DNA of 64,000 bases. Origin: Tupaia tana. Its lineage: Eukaryota > Chordata > Mammalia > Scandentia > Tupaiidae. Under the pieces are notes generated by a model. That model ran no database searches and had not been told where the DNA came from. It worked only from the letters and a program-made list of their open reading frames with translations. Positions within the stretch are counted from its first letter, which is position 1. Each line of letters opens with the position of its first letter. The DNA is taken from assembly GCA_026018925.1 (NCBI GenBank), contig JAKSZU010000031.1, positions 8,207,448 to 8,271,447 of the forward strand, read 5' to 3'. The translations under genes and the position numbers were made by a program. Of the stretch, positions 20,893-31,152 are shown piece after piece.

Positions 20893-21072
20893 GGGCCAGA
20901 AGGTGGCGAGGTGGTTCAGGCACTAGACTCCCATGGCCGGCCATGGTTCAAGTCCTGGACTTGGCATCTTGCTTTCTCACTTTCCCTCACTTGCTCTGTC
21001 TCTCTCTGGTGAACACCCGTGTGGTATAGCAAATTAAATAATAATGATAAATAAATCATTCTTTTAAAAGGC
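20893..21072 (+). mobile_element. SINE-B copy
   Basis: GGGGCCAGAAGGTGGCGAGG head; ends GGTGAACACCCGTGTGGTATAGCAAATT then AATCATTCTTTTAAAA end block. Confidence 0.88.
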
Positions 21073-21355
21073 ATTTTTTCCCACTTCTATGAAGGCTGCT
21101 GAAGTTAACATTTTCTTTATTATCTCTGTGTTTACAAACACTCTTTATATGTGAAAAGAAACTCAGATTGAAACAGAGCAAAACAAAAACCGGCCAACCG
21201 GAGTGGGGCAGCAGCAACGCCATTGTTCATCATGCTGAAGCCACACGGGAAGGGCCCATGTGTTCACCTCCAGGGGTCTCCTAACACGTGTGTGTACGCC
21301 TGCCCTCCTGGGTGAGGCTGGGGGTGATCACGCTCAGCAAACTATACCGGAGCTG

Positions 21356-21391
<36 letters not shown>

Positions 21392-21781
21392 GAAATGAAA
21401 AAGCCAACTTCATTACTGTATGGATGATGTGTTTTGATTGCTTAAGAGTTTGGGGCTGTACTAGTTTATAAAGAGTACTCTAACTGACAAAAATATGAAA
21501 AGCTATTCGTTGATGATAATGTATATAATAATGTCTTTGTCTTGACGGATATGCGCGGTATCCGTGCTGCAAAGAGCAATGTTATACACGGTAAAGATAA
21601 ATGTGATTAAAGGTAAATTAAAATAGAAAAGGGAAAGAAGACATCTGAAAAAATAAAAAACAAAAAAATACTTTCTTTTCATCAGTCGACTAGATGTTTT
21701 TTCCCCTTTGTATTTAAGCCATAGTTTAGCTCTCTGATTAATGAAAAATGAAATAGTGGTTGGCCATGACTTTTTCCTTTT
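21073..21781. other. Unique sequence with (CT)n and possible SINE-D
   Basis: About 21180-21400 may be a plus-strand D-type SINE ending in (CT)n at 21361-21388 and GAAGAAATGAAAAA. The rest is AT-rich and unrecognised. Confidence 0.35.
21361..21388. repeat. (CT)n microsatellite
   Basis: 14 CT units. Confidence 0.95.
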
Positions 21782-21816
21782 CAGTAGTTGCTATGGGGCG
21801 TATGTGCTAACCAGAG

Positions 21817-21869
<53 letters not shown>

Positions 21870-21997
21870 AAGTGAGAAACCACCACACGGCAGGAGATGG
21901 CGTGACCGCAGTCCCTTCTCCTCCATTCTCCTCTTGGGATTTTGGGCATGCACACACACACATGTCCAGCACCTTTACCATGACACCTGCTGGTCCC
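21782..21997 (-). mobile_element. SINE-A with expanded (GA)n and deleted B box
   Basis: GCTATGGGGCGTATGTGC, (GA)n at about 21829-21866, GGGATTTTGGGCATGCACACAC, then a jump to CATGACACCTGCTGGTCCC. The B-box segment is missing. Confidence 0.88.
21829..21866. repeat. (GA)n microsatellite inside a SINE
   Basis: About 19 GA units at the pyrimidine-rich position of the reversed SINE-A. Confidence 0.95.
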
Positions 21998-22144
21998 ACA
22001 CTGAGCTTTCTGAGGGGGTTCATTGGCGCTTGCTGCCTGTCTCCCTGTAAGCTGGTTATAGAAACAAACTTGCATCTTCTCCAAGTCGCTGCCTCCCGTT
22101 TCCTTTACCACGAGTAGAAGCAGGCAGACCTAGGCTGCCCATAA

Positions 22145-22795
22145 CAAATGCATAACAGAATAGCAAGTGTGGGTGACAACGTGAAGAAATTAGAACTCAC
22201 TGCTGGTAAGAGTGTAAAAGGGTGCAGAAATTCCTCAAAAAGTTAAACATAGGACCACCAAGGGACTTAACTATTTTGATCCGAGATGTATACCCAAGGG
22301 AGCTGAAGACATACGTTCACAAAGAAACTTAGATCTGAATATTTGCAGCGGTATTTCATGAAAGTCGAAGGCAGGCTGGAGCCCAAAGAGGTACTCAACT
22401 GAGGGACCCATAAACACGTGTCGTCTACGCAGACTATGGAATATCACTCAGCCATGAAAAGGGAAGAAAGATAGATTTGCTTCATAAATGCTTGAAAATA
22501 TTATGCTTAGTGAAAGAAGCCAGACACAAAAGAGCAGATATTGTGTGATGCATTTATAGAAACCATACAGAATAGTGAATCCATAAAGACAGAAATGAGT
22601 GGTGGCCAGGGACAGGGACAATGGGAAGGGACTGCTAATGTAGATAGGACTTCTTTCTGAGGTTCAAAGATATCCCAGCATTAGATAACCATGATGGTTT
22701 CACAACCTTACAGATCGATTAAAGTCACTGGATTGCACCCTGGATGATGGTGAATTTTATGGTTTGTGAATTAGATAGCTCGGTAAAAAAGATGA
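22145..22795 (+). mobile_element. LINE-1 (L1M-type) 3' end
   Basis: Contains GACTATGGAATATCACTCAGCC, TTAGTGAAAGAAGCCAGACAC, GAATCCATAAAGACAGAAATGAG and the terminal GATGGTGAATTTTATGGTTTGTGAATTA, recognised as the 3' end of ancient mammalian L1 elements. 5'-truncated and heavily mutated; no open reverse-transcriptase frame. Confidence 0.9.
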
Positions 22796-22885
22796 GAAAT
22801 GTCAAATCACGAAGGTTTCCCCTTCAAAAGAAGCAGTGTTTTAACTTTGTCTGGAATACTAGTATCTCCTTTGGTCCTCCTATAA

Positions 22886-23010
22886 GCCTGCAAATGAGGT
22901 ATGGTCGTTATCTCTGTTTTGTGGATACGAAAGAGGAATAACCAAGTAACTTATCTTGGAGTCAATAGCTACTAAATGGTAAATCTGGACAGAGTTGACA
23001 CCCATCATTC
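22886..23010 (+). mobile_element. MIR fragment
   Basis: AATGAGGTATGGTCGTTATC, TTGTGGATACGAAAGAGG, AAGTAACTTATCTTGG and AGCTACTAAATGGTAAA follow the MIR 3' half in order. Confidence 0.7.
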
Positions 23011-23068
23011 TGATCTGTTCTTTGTCTGTGTTACTTTCTGTTACCTATGTGCAGCAAACGCCTACTTC

Positions 23069-23587
23069 TTTTTTATTTTTGCTACAGGATGCTTGAGCTC
23101 ACTAGAAAAACACAGAGAGAGACAAAGGGAAAGTGAAAAAGCACCCCCCAGGGGGATGGCGACACCACAATCCCTTCTCCTCCAGGCTCTTCTCAGCATT
23201 TTTTGTTTTGTTTTGTTTTGTTTTTTGAGAGATTTTTGCTATCAGGTGTATGCACTTGCCAGAGAGACAGAGAGACAGAAAGTGAGAAATCACCTCCCCG
23301 GGGGGATGGCCGTGCCGCAATCCCTTCTCCTCCATTTTCCTGTTGGGACTTTAGGCATGCATGCACTTGTGCCCAGTGTGAGTTTGAAGTCACTGGGTCT
23401 TGGACTCGAACGGCAGTTGACCACAAAGGAGTCCAACGATGTAACCATCACACCATCCACTGGTTTCAAAGATGATATGCACTCATGCATACACGTCTGA
23501 TATGATTTGAAGCCACCGGGTCCAGGCTCAGTGCAGCTGGCCATGTGGGATCCAGCACTTGGGCTTCCATGTCACTTACTGGTCCCT
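23069..23587 (-). mobile_element. SINE-C split by a SINE-A
   Basis: Left part 23069-23203 (TTTTTGCTACAGGATGCTTG to CTCTTCTCAGCATTTT), right part about 23469-23587 (linker, CCACCGGGTCCAGG, head ending CTTACTGGTCCC). Confidence 0.85.
23204..23468 (-). mobile_element. SINE-A nested in SINE-C
   Basis: (GTTTT)n tail, GAGAGATTTTTGCTATCAGG, TCCCCGGGGGGATGG, head ending CATCCACTGGTTTC. Lies wholly within the older SINE-C. Confidence 0.9.
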
Positions 23588-23612
23588 ACTTATTCCTATA
23601 ACACTTGCATCA

Positions 23613-23850
23613 GGGGGCCAGCCTCTGACCCGGTGGTTAAAGCAGATGGATCCCACATGGCTGACTGGGAGGTTCCAATCCCAGGCCTGGCTGCTTGAAA
23701 AACACATCTGGCATGAGGGGGTGCCTGTCCTAAATCCTCAAAGGGTGGGGAGATGAAGGAACAGCTTGCATCATGACCACTCCCTATGGGGAATGCTTTC
23801 TTGCTTTCTCTCTCTCTGGGGAGTGCAGGTGAGCTCTGGTAAATTTAAGG
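23613..23850 (+). mobile_element. SINE-C copy
   Basis: AGGGGGCCAGCCTCTGACCCGG head, GGTTCCAATCCCAGGCC, CTATGGGGAATGCTTTCTTG, GGTGAGCTCTGGTAAATTT end. Confidence 0.82.
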
Positions 23851-23924
23851 GGATAAAAAACAAGCTTGCACCAAAGATCACCTTATAGTTCAGCTTTTGT
23901 GGGATAAATCATCTATTGGTTTCT

Positions 23925-24204
23925 TTTTTGTTGGAGAGTTTTTGTTTGTTTGTTTGATTGATTTTTTTTTTCTATAGGGCATGTGCGCTTGCCAGAAAGA
24001 CACAGAGAGACAGACAGAAAGGGAGAAATCAACCCCCGGGGAGATGGCCACACCGCAATCCCTTCTCCTCCACTCTCCTCTCGGGATCTTGGGCATGCAC
24101 GCACACGCGCCCGGTGTGAGTTTAAGCCACCGGGTCCGGGACTCGAACCGTGGTCGACTACATGGGAGTCCAACGACATAGCCATTACGCTAACTGCTGG
24201 TCCC
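23925..24204 (-). mobile_element. SINE-A copy with two T-rich blocks
   Basis: GTTGGAGAGTTTTTGTTTG then (GTTT)n and CTATAGGGCATGTGC; head ending ACTGCTGGTCCC. TCTATTGGTTT / TCTATTGATTT flank it. Confidence 0.92.
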
Positions 24205-24231
24205 TCTATTGATTTATTTATTGAATTTTAT

Positions 24232-24407
24232 TTACTATTATTAATTTGCTATAGGGCACATATGCTCACCAGAGAGAGACAGAGTGAAAGAGAGAGGGAG
24301 ACAGAGAGAGGCTATGTGAGAAAGCAAGCCACCAGGACGGGGACTCAAACCGCAGTTACCCATGTGGGATTCCAGTAGCTCAACCGCCGTATCACCTGCT
24401 GGCCCCA
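24232..24407 (-). mobile_element. SINE-B copy
   Basis: TTAATTTGCTATAGGGCACATATG then GAGAGAGAC-rich block, GACTCAAACCGCAGTTACC, head ending CACCTGCTGGCCCC. Confidence 0.9.
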
Positions 24408-24448
24408 GCATCTATCAGTTTTCTTTCTTTCTCTCTCTCTTTTTGCCT

Positions 24449-24717
24449 TTTTTTTTGGAAAGGTTTTTCCTATAGGGCATGAATGCTCGCCAGAAAGAGA
24501 GAGAAAGACAGAGAGACAGAAAGTGAGAAATCACCGCCCCCCCCCCCCCCCAGAGGGTTGGCCACGCTGCAATCCCTTCTCCTCCATTTTCCTCCCGGGA
24601 TCTTGGGCATGCATGCACATGCGCCCGGCATGAGTTTAAGCCACCGGGTCCGGGACGCGAACTGCGGTCAACTACATGGGAGTCCAGCAACGTAGCATTA
24701 TACCAACTGCTGGTCCC
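24449..24717 (-). mobile_element. SINE-A copy with C-run expansion
   Basis: The C6/G6 palindrome has become a run of about 16 C (24536-24551). Head ending CAACTGCTGGTCCC. ATCTATCAGTTTT / ATCTATTGGTTTT flank the element. Confidence 0.93.
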
Positions 24718-24849
24718 CATCTATTGGTTTTCAAACAAATAGATGTGCTGTTCTTTTCTCTGTGGTGATGCCATACCACTCAAATCACACAGTGTGATTG
24801 TTATTCAGTTAACTTTTCTGCTTACTAGCAGAAATCCTGTCATAGTCAT

Positions 24850-24955
24850 CGTTTTATTCCTTCATCCTAGCTCCCAGCCACTAGAAGTTGTTCAATCATA
24901 TGTAGTAAGTAAATAAATGGAGGTCAATCAGAAGAATAAATGTTGAACAAACTGT
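24850..24955 (+). mobile_element. L2 3'-end fragment
   Basis: CCTAGCTCCCAGCCACTAGAAG then TTGTTCAATCATATGTAGTAAG and AATAAATGTTGAAC resemble the L2 3' end. Confidence 0.45.
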
Positions 24956-25065
24956 AATTCTCCATTTTCTTTATTTATACAAAAATGAGAACTTTATTGG
25001 CCTTGTTCAAATGCCTTACAATTCATTCACACTTTCCATTTCCATTAATTAACCAAATATCCTCC

Positions 25066-25330
25066 TCCTCCTTTTTTTTAAAGCTTTTCTTGACAGGAGC
25101 CACATGTAGTTGCCAGAGAGAGGCAGTGAAAGACTATCCCCTCTCACAGGGGATAGTCACACCGCAATCCCTTCTCCTCCATTCTCCTCCTGGGATTTGG
25201 GGCACACACACACACACACACACACACATGCACATCTAGTATGATTTTTAAGCTGACATGTCCAGTACTCAAATCATGGCTGACCATGTGGGATTACAAC
25301 ACCTTAACCATCATGCCATCTGCTGTCCCC
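25066..25330 (-). mobile_element. SINE-C copy with internal (CA)n
   Basis: T run, GACAGGAGCCACATGTAG, inverted pair CTATCCCCTCTCACAGGGGATAG, (CA)n at 25203-25228, head ending CATCTGCTGTCCCC. Confidence 0.85.
25203..25228. repeat. (CA)n microsatellite inside a SINE
   Basis: 13 CA units at the linker position. Confidence 0.95.
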
Positions 25331-25402
25331 CAAATACCCTTTGTTTGTAGACACTCTCTAATCAATGAACTCTCTTTTTGACTTATATAATTTAAAACTG
25401 TC

Positions 25403-25575
25403 AAGTGGGGGCATAGTGATGAAGGTGCTGAACTCCCAAGAAGCTGCCCATGGTTCGAGTCCCAGACCTGGCAGCTTGTTTCCTCACTTTCCCTCTCTCT
25501 CACTGTCTCTTTCTCTTTCTGATGCGCACGCATGCCTTAGAGCAAATTTTAAAAAATAAGAATAAATAAAGTTCA
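25403..25575 (+). mobile_element. SINE-B copy
   Basis: AAGTGGGGGCATAGTGATGAAGG degenerate head, GGTTCGAGTCCCAGACC, CTTTCTGATGCGCACGCATGCCTTAGAGCAAATTT. Confidence 0.85.
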
Positions 25576-25708
25576 ATACATACAAATATCAGGGGGAAGA
25601 AAATCAGATAGTTTTAATAGTTCACATCCCCTGAACCCTCTACTTTAGGAGGCAAAGTTCACCTGGTCACGCCCGCCTGTCTCCGTACTCTGATAGCGCT
25701 TTCATCGG

Positions 25709-25777
25709 TAGATCCTGTTCATGCACCTTCGGTCAGCTCTCAGTATATCCTGTTCATGCACCTTCAGTCAGCTCTCC
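25709..25777. repeat. 35-bp direct duplication
   Basis: TCCTGTTCATGCACCTTC begins at 25713 and again at 25748. The two units are tandem and differ by few bases. Confidence 0.9.
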
Positions 25778-26612
25778 TTACCATGCTTTCCAGGAGGCCT
25801 TATCCAACAGGTCCCTTGGTTATTATTATCTCCCACTCAAGATCAAGATAAAAGACGTGCTGAAGAGAGACGTCTTTTAGAGATTCCCTCAATGGACTAG
25901 TTACACGTAAACAAATAAATTACGAGAGTAAATGTTCCTACCTTTTAGAAAGAGATGATTTGTTATGGGGGTTGAGAGTGAAGAAAATCAATTCTTGTTG
26001 AACTGATAAATGTCCCTTCTAGAGAGTTTATGTTGCCATTAAAGCATAAAGTTGCCATTTTTCTTTATCTGTCAGCTACTTATTTCCTGCATGAGATATT
26101 TAGGCATTTTAATCATATCTTTTGGTCACTTGCCAAATGCTTGGCTGTTGGGTACATATGGAATAAATTATCCAGTGAAAAAATATCTCAAGTCTTTCCA
26201 GCTATTTGATCAAGTGCACCTGTAAATCTTCAAATGCCCGTAAAGAAATGTCTAACCAGCATTTTGGCTGGGAGGTGTGAAGATCTTACACAGAATGAAA
26301 GTGGCTGAAGTTGTGAATGTCGATTCAACCCGGAGAATTTCGGTAGTTATGGAGGAAAAACTATATAAAAACTAAGCAAGGCTTGAAATTCTAAGAGATG
26401 GTCACCACAACTTATACACATATTTATTTTCCTCTTTATATTTGGGAAAGTGCTGCCAGTGTCTCCTTCTTAGAGTAGAAGGGAGAAATCTCCAATAATA
26501 GAAAGGAAGAAAAACACAGGGAAGGAAGAAGGATCATTCCTTTAAGGCACCAACAGTCCCATCCATAAGGAAGGGCTTACCTAAAATGTGCAGACCTGCT
26601 CTTACTGAGTTT
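25778..26612. other. Unique sequence, nothing recognised
   Basis: SINE-free, AT-rich; no gene, RNA or repeat supported. Confidence 0.5.
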
Positions 26613-26620
26613 CTGTGGAG

Positions 26621-27104
26621 CACTGATCCCTAATTCTTTTGACACCAGGACCAGTTTCATGGAAGACAATTTTTCTATGAATTGGGGAGGTGGAGGGGCA
26701 GTTTGGGGATGATTCAAGTGCATTACTTTTATTGGGCACTTTATTTCTATTGTTATTACATTGTACTATATAATGAAATAATTACACAACTCAGAGTAAT
26801 GTAGTATTGCAGTCGCTCCCCAGTGCTAGTGTCACCACCTCAGCTCCACCTGAGATCATCAGGGATTAGATTCTCATAAGGAGCCCACAGCCTAGATCCC
26901 TCGAATGTGCAGTTTCCAACAGGGTTCACACTCCTAAGAGGCTCTAATGTCACTGCTGATCTGACAGAAGGTGGAGCTTAGGCAGTAAATGCGAGTGATG
27001 GGGAGTGACTGTAAACACAGACGAGGCTTTGTTCGCTCACCTGCCACTCACCTCCTTTGTGTGGCCTGGTAACCTGTCCATAGCCCAGGGTTGGGGAACC
27101 CCTG
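26621..27104 (-). mobile_element. MER1-type (Charlie3-derived, hAT) DNA transposon, near full length
   Basis: Left end CACTGATCCCTAATTCTTTTG and right end GGTTGGGGAACCCCTG form diverged terminal inverted repeats. Internal landmarks include GGAAGACAATTTTTCTATGAA, TATTATATA-type AT core, GATTAGATTCTCATAAGGAG and GATCTGACAGAAGGTGGAGC. An 8-bp hAT-type target duplication flanks it: CTGTGGAG (26613-26620) and CTGTAGAG (27105-27112). Non-autonomous, no transposase. Confidence 0.92.
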
Positions 27105-27112
27105 CTGTAGAG

Positions 27113-27399
27113 TACTAGACTAGGCTGCCTGTTTCATGATAGCTGTGTTCTCAGATCCAACATAGTAAGACGGTATTAAATATTTACTGAATAAATGTGT
27201 TTCAGCACTGATTCGTCCCATCAAGCTTCTGTGTACATCAACCTTTTCTCCATGCATCTCCCACCAATACCTCTGTGAGAACGACCCTCCCATTTTAAGA
27301 AGGCAGTTTTCTTTCTCTGGGGTGCATTCTCTGAATCTCCTTTACACCTTCTACAGGGGAAACGTTTTTATCTCTGTTTTCCTCCATCAGTTGCATGAC
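27113..27399. other. Unique sequence, nothing recognised
   Basis: An L2-like scrap (TATTTACTGAATAAATGTG) at about 27180; otherwise nothing. Confidence 0.4.
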
Positions 27400-27545
27400 G
27401 GGAACCTTTACTAATGCCCTTGTGACATTGCTTTGGTTTGCTTTATAGCATCTGTTTCCTTCCATTGCATGTGTTTGTTTCTAACTCCAGGGTTTAGCAC
27501 AAGTTTTACTCAATAAATATCAAATGCATCTGAGTGAATGTATGA
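27400..27545 (+). mobile_element. L2-like 3'-end fragment
   Basis: CTCCAGGGTTTAGCACAAG then ACTCAATAAATATCAAATGCATCTGAGTGAATG, matching the L2 3' terminal pattern. Confidence 0.5.
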
Positions 27546-27923
27546 GTAAGTGGACAAATCAACTCCAGATGTTCTTTATTGCTCTTCCTATTAAACTGTG
27601 TTTTTGTTATTCCCCTCTTTCAAGGAGGTGCACGTTCATGAAGAATAAGGCTGCCAAATGTAGCAAAACTAACTATAGTGTGACAAAACACACCATGGCC
27701 TTAACCACGCAATCTAGCAATAGCACTTCTTGGCAGTGACCCAAATGAACTGAAAACTTATGTCCGCAGAAAAACCCATACGCCCGCGTTTAAGCGGCTT
27801 TAATTACCATTACGGAAACTTGGAAGCAACTAGGCAATGAGTGGTTGGGGAAACTAATTGTGGTACATCCATACACAGGACTATTGTTCAGCAATAATAG
27901 TAAATGAGCTATCGAGACATGAA

Positions 27924-28176
27924 GGGGCCAGCAGGTGGTGCTGTGGTTGAGGTGTTGGATCCAACATGGCCGACCGCAGTTTGAGTCCCAGACCTGGTGG
28001 CTTGAAAAATCACACTGGGCATGTGTGCTTGTGTGCCCAAAATCCCAGGAGGAGAATGGAGGTGAGGAGACTGTGGCATGGCCAGCCCCCTTGAGGGAGT
28101 GAGTTCTACTTTCCCTCTTTCTGTCTCTGTCTCTCCACGAGTACACATGCCCTAGAACAAAAACCTAAAAAAAAAA
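27924..28176 (+). mobile_element. SINE-A/C nested in L1
   Basis: GGGGCCAGCAGGTGGTGCTGTGG head, GTTTGAGTCCCAGACC, CCCTTGAGGGAGTGAG, CCCTAGAACAAAAACC. Flanks ATCGAGACATGAA / ATCGAAGGCATGGA. Confidence 0.9.
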
Positions 28177-28364
28177 TCGAAGGCATGGAGAAACTGAAAA
28201 TGTATATGGCTAAGTGAAAGAAGCCAGTCTGAAAGGGCTGTGTACTGTATGACTGCAGCAATAGGACCGTCTGGAAAAGGGAAACCTATGGACACAGCAA
28301 AACAACCAGTATTTACCAGGGGTTGGGAAAGGGAGGGGTGAGTTGATGGAATACGGAAGATTCT

Positions 28365-28626
28365 TTTTTATTTGGAGAGGTTTTTGCTATAGGGCACGTG
28401 TGCTTGCCAGAAAGACAGAAACAGAGAGACAGAAAGTGAGAAATCACCCCCTGGGGGGATGGCCACACCGCAATCAATCCCTTCTCCTCCTTTCTCCTCT
28501 CTTGGGATCTTGGGCATGCAAGCACACGTGCCTGGCATGAGTTGAAGCCACCGGGTCCAGGACTTGAACTGTGGTCGACTACATGGAAGTCCAGTGACAT
28601 AGCCATTATGCCATCTGCTGGTGCCA
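28365..28626 (-). mobile_element. SINE-A nested in L1
   Basis: TTTGGAGAGGTTTTTGCTATAGG start, head ending CATCTGCTGGTGCC. Duplication GAATACGGAAGATTCT / GAATACAGAAGATTCT at 28349-28364 and 28627-28642. Confidence 0.94.
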
Positions 28627-28873
28627 GAATACAGAAGATTCTTTAGGGTAGTGAAAATACTCTGTGTGAGGCTGGTAGATTCATGTCCTTATACATTTGT
28701 TAACACTAAGTGTAAACCCTAAGTAAATTATGGACTTCAAGTTGTAATGATACATGAATGCTGATTCATTGACGGTGACAAACATCCCACTTCGGTGTGA
28801 GATATTGGTAGTTTGCACATGGACATGTTGGGAGAGAAGCATATGAGAACTTTATGTACTCACTGCTCAGTTT

Positions 28874-29090
28874 ATTTAAAATATTTATAAAAGATTGTTT
28901 TATTTTCATGAGTAAGAAAGAGAGACAAACAGGGAAAGAGACAGAGACAGCACCCCACAGGGTCCTGATGCAATGATCCATGCCCAGCCTCAGCCAGCCT
29001 GGGTGTGCTCAGGGATGTCTCTAGACATGAACTCAGAACCTTCCCAGTGGGTCAGCCTTACAGAGCATGGCCTTGGACCACTGTGCTTCC
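28874..29090 (-). mobile_element. SINE-D nested in L1
   Basis: ATTTAAAATATTTATAAAAG, ATTTTCATGAGTAAGAAAGAG, CACCCCACAGGGTCCTGATGC and a GC-richer head. Perfect duplication TGCTCAGTTT at 28864-28873 and 29091-29100 defines the ends. Confidence 0.85.
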
Positions 29091-29138
29091 TGCTCAGTTT
29101 TTCTGTGCACAAAAAGTCATCCTAAAAAATTTTAAAAA

Positions 29139-29397
29139 GGGGACTAGCAGTTAGCGTAATGGCTATGTCACTGGACTCCCACATAGTCGACTGCGGTTCG
29201 AGTCCTGGACCTGGTGGCTTAAACTCATGCTGGGTGCGTGTGCGTGCATGCCCAAGATCCCGAGAGGAGAATGGAGGAGAAGGGATTGCGGTGTGGCCAT
29301 CCCCCCTGGGGAGTGATTTCTCGCTTTCTGTCTCTTTGTCTCTCTCTGTCTGTCTAGCGAGCGCACGCGCCCTATAGCAAAAACCTCTCAAAAAAAA
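29139..29397 (+). mobile_element. SINE-A inserted in the L1 A-rich end
   Basis: GGGGACTAGCAGTTAGCGTAATGG head, intact body. AAATTTTAAAAAG flanks both sides. Confidence 0.95.
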
Positions 29398-29413
29398 ATT
29401 TTAAAAAGAAGTC

Positions 29414-29575
29414 TACCGAATTACATGTCAATTTCAGATGCACAACATATACTGTTTTAGTCTAAGTATGTCTCATGCAGCATTTAGGATATACTTATAC
29501 TAAAAAAATGATTTTTTTAAAATCTGAAATTCCAATGTAACTAAACGTTCTGTATTTTAACTGGCAACCCTACTT
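29414..29575. mobile_element. Palindromic DNA-transposon remnant
   Basis: TCAATTTCAGATGC ... GTCTAAGTATGTCTCATGC on the left mirrors GATATACTTATACTAAAAAA ... AATCTGAAATTCCA on the right, ending ACTGGCAACCCTAC. Related to the element at 4165. Confidence 0.65.
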
Positions 29576-29718
29576 GAGAGTAGGCATCTATAATCTTACC
29601 TCTGCTTCATGTTCACCACCGTTTCAGGGAGGCTTGGACTCTGCTTCTGAAGTAGAAGACAGGGACCCTAAAAATATAGTTAGGGTATAGGCCCCAAATG
29701 GAATCACAAAATGCCTAA

Positions 29719-29971
29719 GTTTTTTTGGAGAAATTTTTGCTATAGGGTGTATGCACTCGCCAGAGGGACAGAGACAGAGAGACAGAAAGAGAGAGATCAC
29801 CCCCCAGGGAGGATAGCCACGCCACAATCCCTGCTCCTCCATTCTCTTGAGATTTTGGGCATGCACACACATGAGTCCAGCTTGAGTTTCAAGCCTCTTG
29901 GTCTGGGACTGAAACCGCCGTTGGCCATGTGGGAGTCCAGCAATGTAAACATTATGCCATCTGCTGGTCCC
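29719..29971 (-). mobile_element. SINE-A, older copy
   Basis: GGAGAAATTTTTGCTATAGGG start, CCCCCCAGGGAGGATAGCC, head ending CATCTGCTGGTCCC. A younger SINE-A is inserted directly at its head. Confidence 0.92.
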
Positions 29972-29982
29972 AGATGGCCAAG

Positions 29983-30269
29983 CTTTTTTTTTTTTTTTTT
30001 TTTTTTTTTCTTTTTTTGGGAGAGGTTTTTGCTATAGGGCGCGTGCGCTCGCCAGACAGACAGAGAGAGACAGAGAGATAGAAAGCAGGAAATCACCCCC
30101 CAGGGGGGATGGCCACGCCGCAATCCCTTCTCCTCCATTCTCCTCTCGGGATCTTGGGCACGCACGCACACGCGCCCGGCGTGAGTTTAAGCCACCGGGT
30201 CCGGGACTCGAACCGCAGTCGACTACGTGGGAGTCCAGCGACATAGCCATTACGCTCACTGCTGGTCCC
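29983..30269 (-). mobile_element. SINE-A, reference-quality young copy
   Basis: tRNA-derived SINE read on the minus strand from 30269. The head carries an RNA polymerase III A box (reverse complement at about 30248-30260, core TAGCGTAATGG-like) and a perfect B box GGTTCGAGTCC (30204-30214). It is followed by a GT-rich linker, a GAGAGGAGAATGGAGGAGAAGG block, a C6/G6 palindrome, a CT-rich stretch, CCCTATAGCAAAAACC and an A tail (T run from 29983). The target-site duplication CAGATGGCCAAG lies at 29971-29982 and 30270-30281. High CpG content and a long tail argue for recent insertion. It landed exactly at the 5' end of the neighbouring SINE. Confidence 0.95.
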
Positions 30270-30281
30270 CAGATGGCCAAG

Positions 30282-30650
30282 TTTTAAGGAGACAAAGCAG
30301 CTCTGCTTCTTGATTGCTTGCTTGGAAGAGACCTCTTTCAACGGGGCTCAGTGACTGACCTACGCAGCATGGCCTCGACCTAAAATAAAGTCTTCTTTCC
30401 AGGCAACTTCGTCATTCCCTAAAGAAATCCCACATCCATCAGCAGTCACTTTCCATTCTTCCCTGCTTCGGAACCCTGGCAACCACGACTATCTGTCTCT
30501 ATGGATTTGAGACTGGTTAATATTGAAGGACTCTGTTTTGATGAATCTGGTCCTAAAACCTAGACATAACTGGACATTTGCAAAGGCTCAGTTTACTGGA
30601 ATCACTGTTAAACTCGTATCCTGAATAGAAATATTTTAGTGTGTAATATC
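30282..30650 (-). mobile_element. Interval with an ancient L1 3' fragment (about 30430-30540)
   Basis: CTGGCAACCACGACTATCTGTCTCTATGGATTTGAG is the reverse complement of the L1M region present at about 22595-22640 on the + strand. The rest is unrecognised. Confidence 0.5.
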
Positions 30651-30910
30651 TTTTTTTTTTTTAACAGATTTTTGCCTTTAGGGTGCATGCATGCTCACCA
30701 GAGAGAGACAGAGACAGTGAGAGGGGAAATGAGAAAACGCCCTCCAGGGAGAACGACCATGCCATAATCCCTTCTCTCCTTTCCTCCTGGGATCCTCGGC
30801 ATGCCTGCACATATGCCCAGCTGAGTTTCAAGCCACCAGGTGTGGGACTTGAACCGCGGTCAGCCATGTGGAAGTCTAGTGATACAACTGCTACACCATC
30901 TGTTGGCCCC
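30651..30910 (-). mobile_element. SINE-A/C copy
   Basis: TTAACAGATTTTTGCCTTTAGG start, AACGCCCTCCAGGGAGAACGACC, head ending CATCTGTTGGCCCC. Confidence 0.88.
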
Positions 30911-30923
30911 AGCATACATGATC

Positions 30924-31152
30924 TTTTTTGTTTGTTTGTTTTATTTGGTGTACACTCTCCAGAGAGAGACAGAGAGAAAGTGAGAAATACCCCCCAGGGT
31001 ACTAATCCCTTCTCCTCCACTCTCCTGAGATTTTGAGCACATGTGCATATCCATCCAGCATATTTTTCAAGCTGCCAGGTCTGGGACTCAAACTGTGCTG
31101 TTGACCATGTGAGATTCCAGGCACTTTCACCACCATGCTACCTGGCTGGCCC
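30924..31152 (-). mobile_element. SINE-A/C copy
   Basis: (GTTT)n, GGTGTACACTCTCCAGAGAG, ACCCCCCAGGGTACTAATCCC with the purine block shortened, head ending CTACCTGGCTGGCCC. Confidence 0.82.

Larger units (their letters stand above)
27690..29138 (+). mobile_element. LINE-1 (L1M-type) 3' end, split by three SINEs
   Basis: Pieces 27690-27923, 28177-28364, 28627-28873 and 29091-29138 join into one ancient L1 3' region: GGTACATCCATACACAGG, AAGTGAAAGAAGCCAGTCTG, CAGTATTTACCAGGGG, CCTTATACATTTGTTAACAC, GTAAACCCTAAGTAAATTATGG and the final TTTTAAAAAG. No coding potential. Confidence 0.88.

Noticed and set aside
29983..30269. tRNA genes at SINE heads
   Set aside because: A and B boxes are present, but no cloverleaf with a paired acceptor stem and anticodon arm can be formed, and each is followed by the SINE body.
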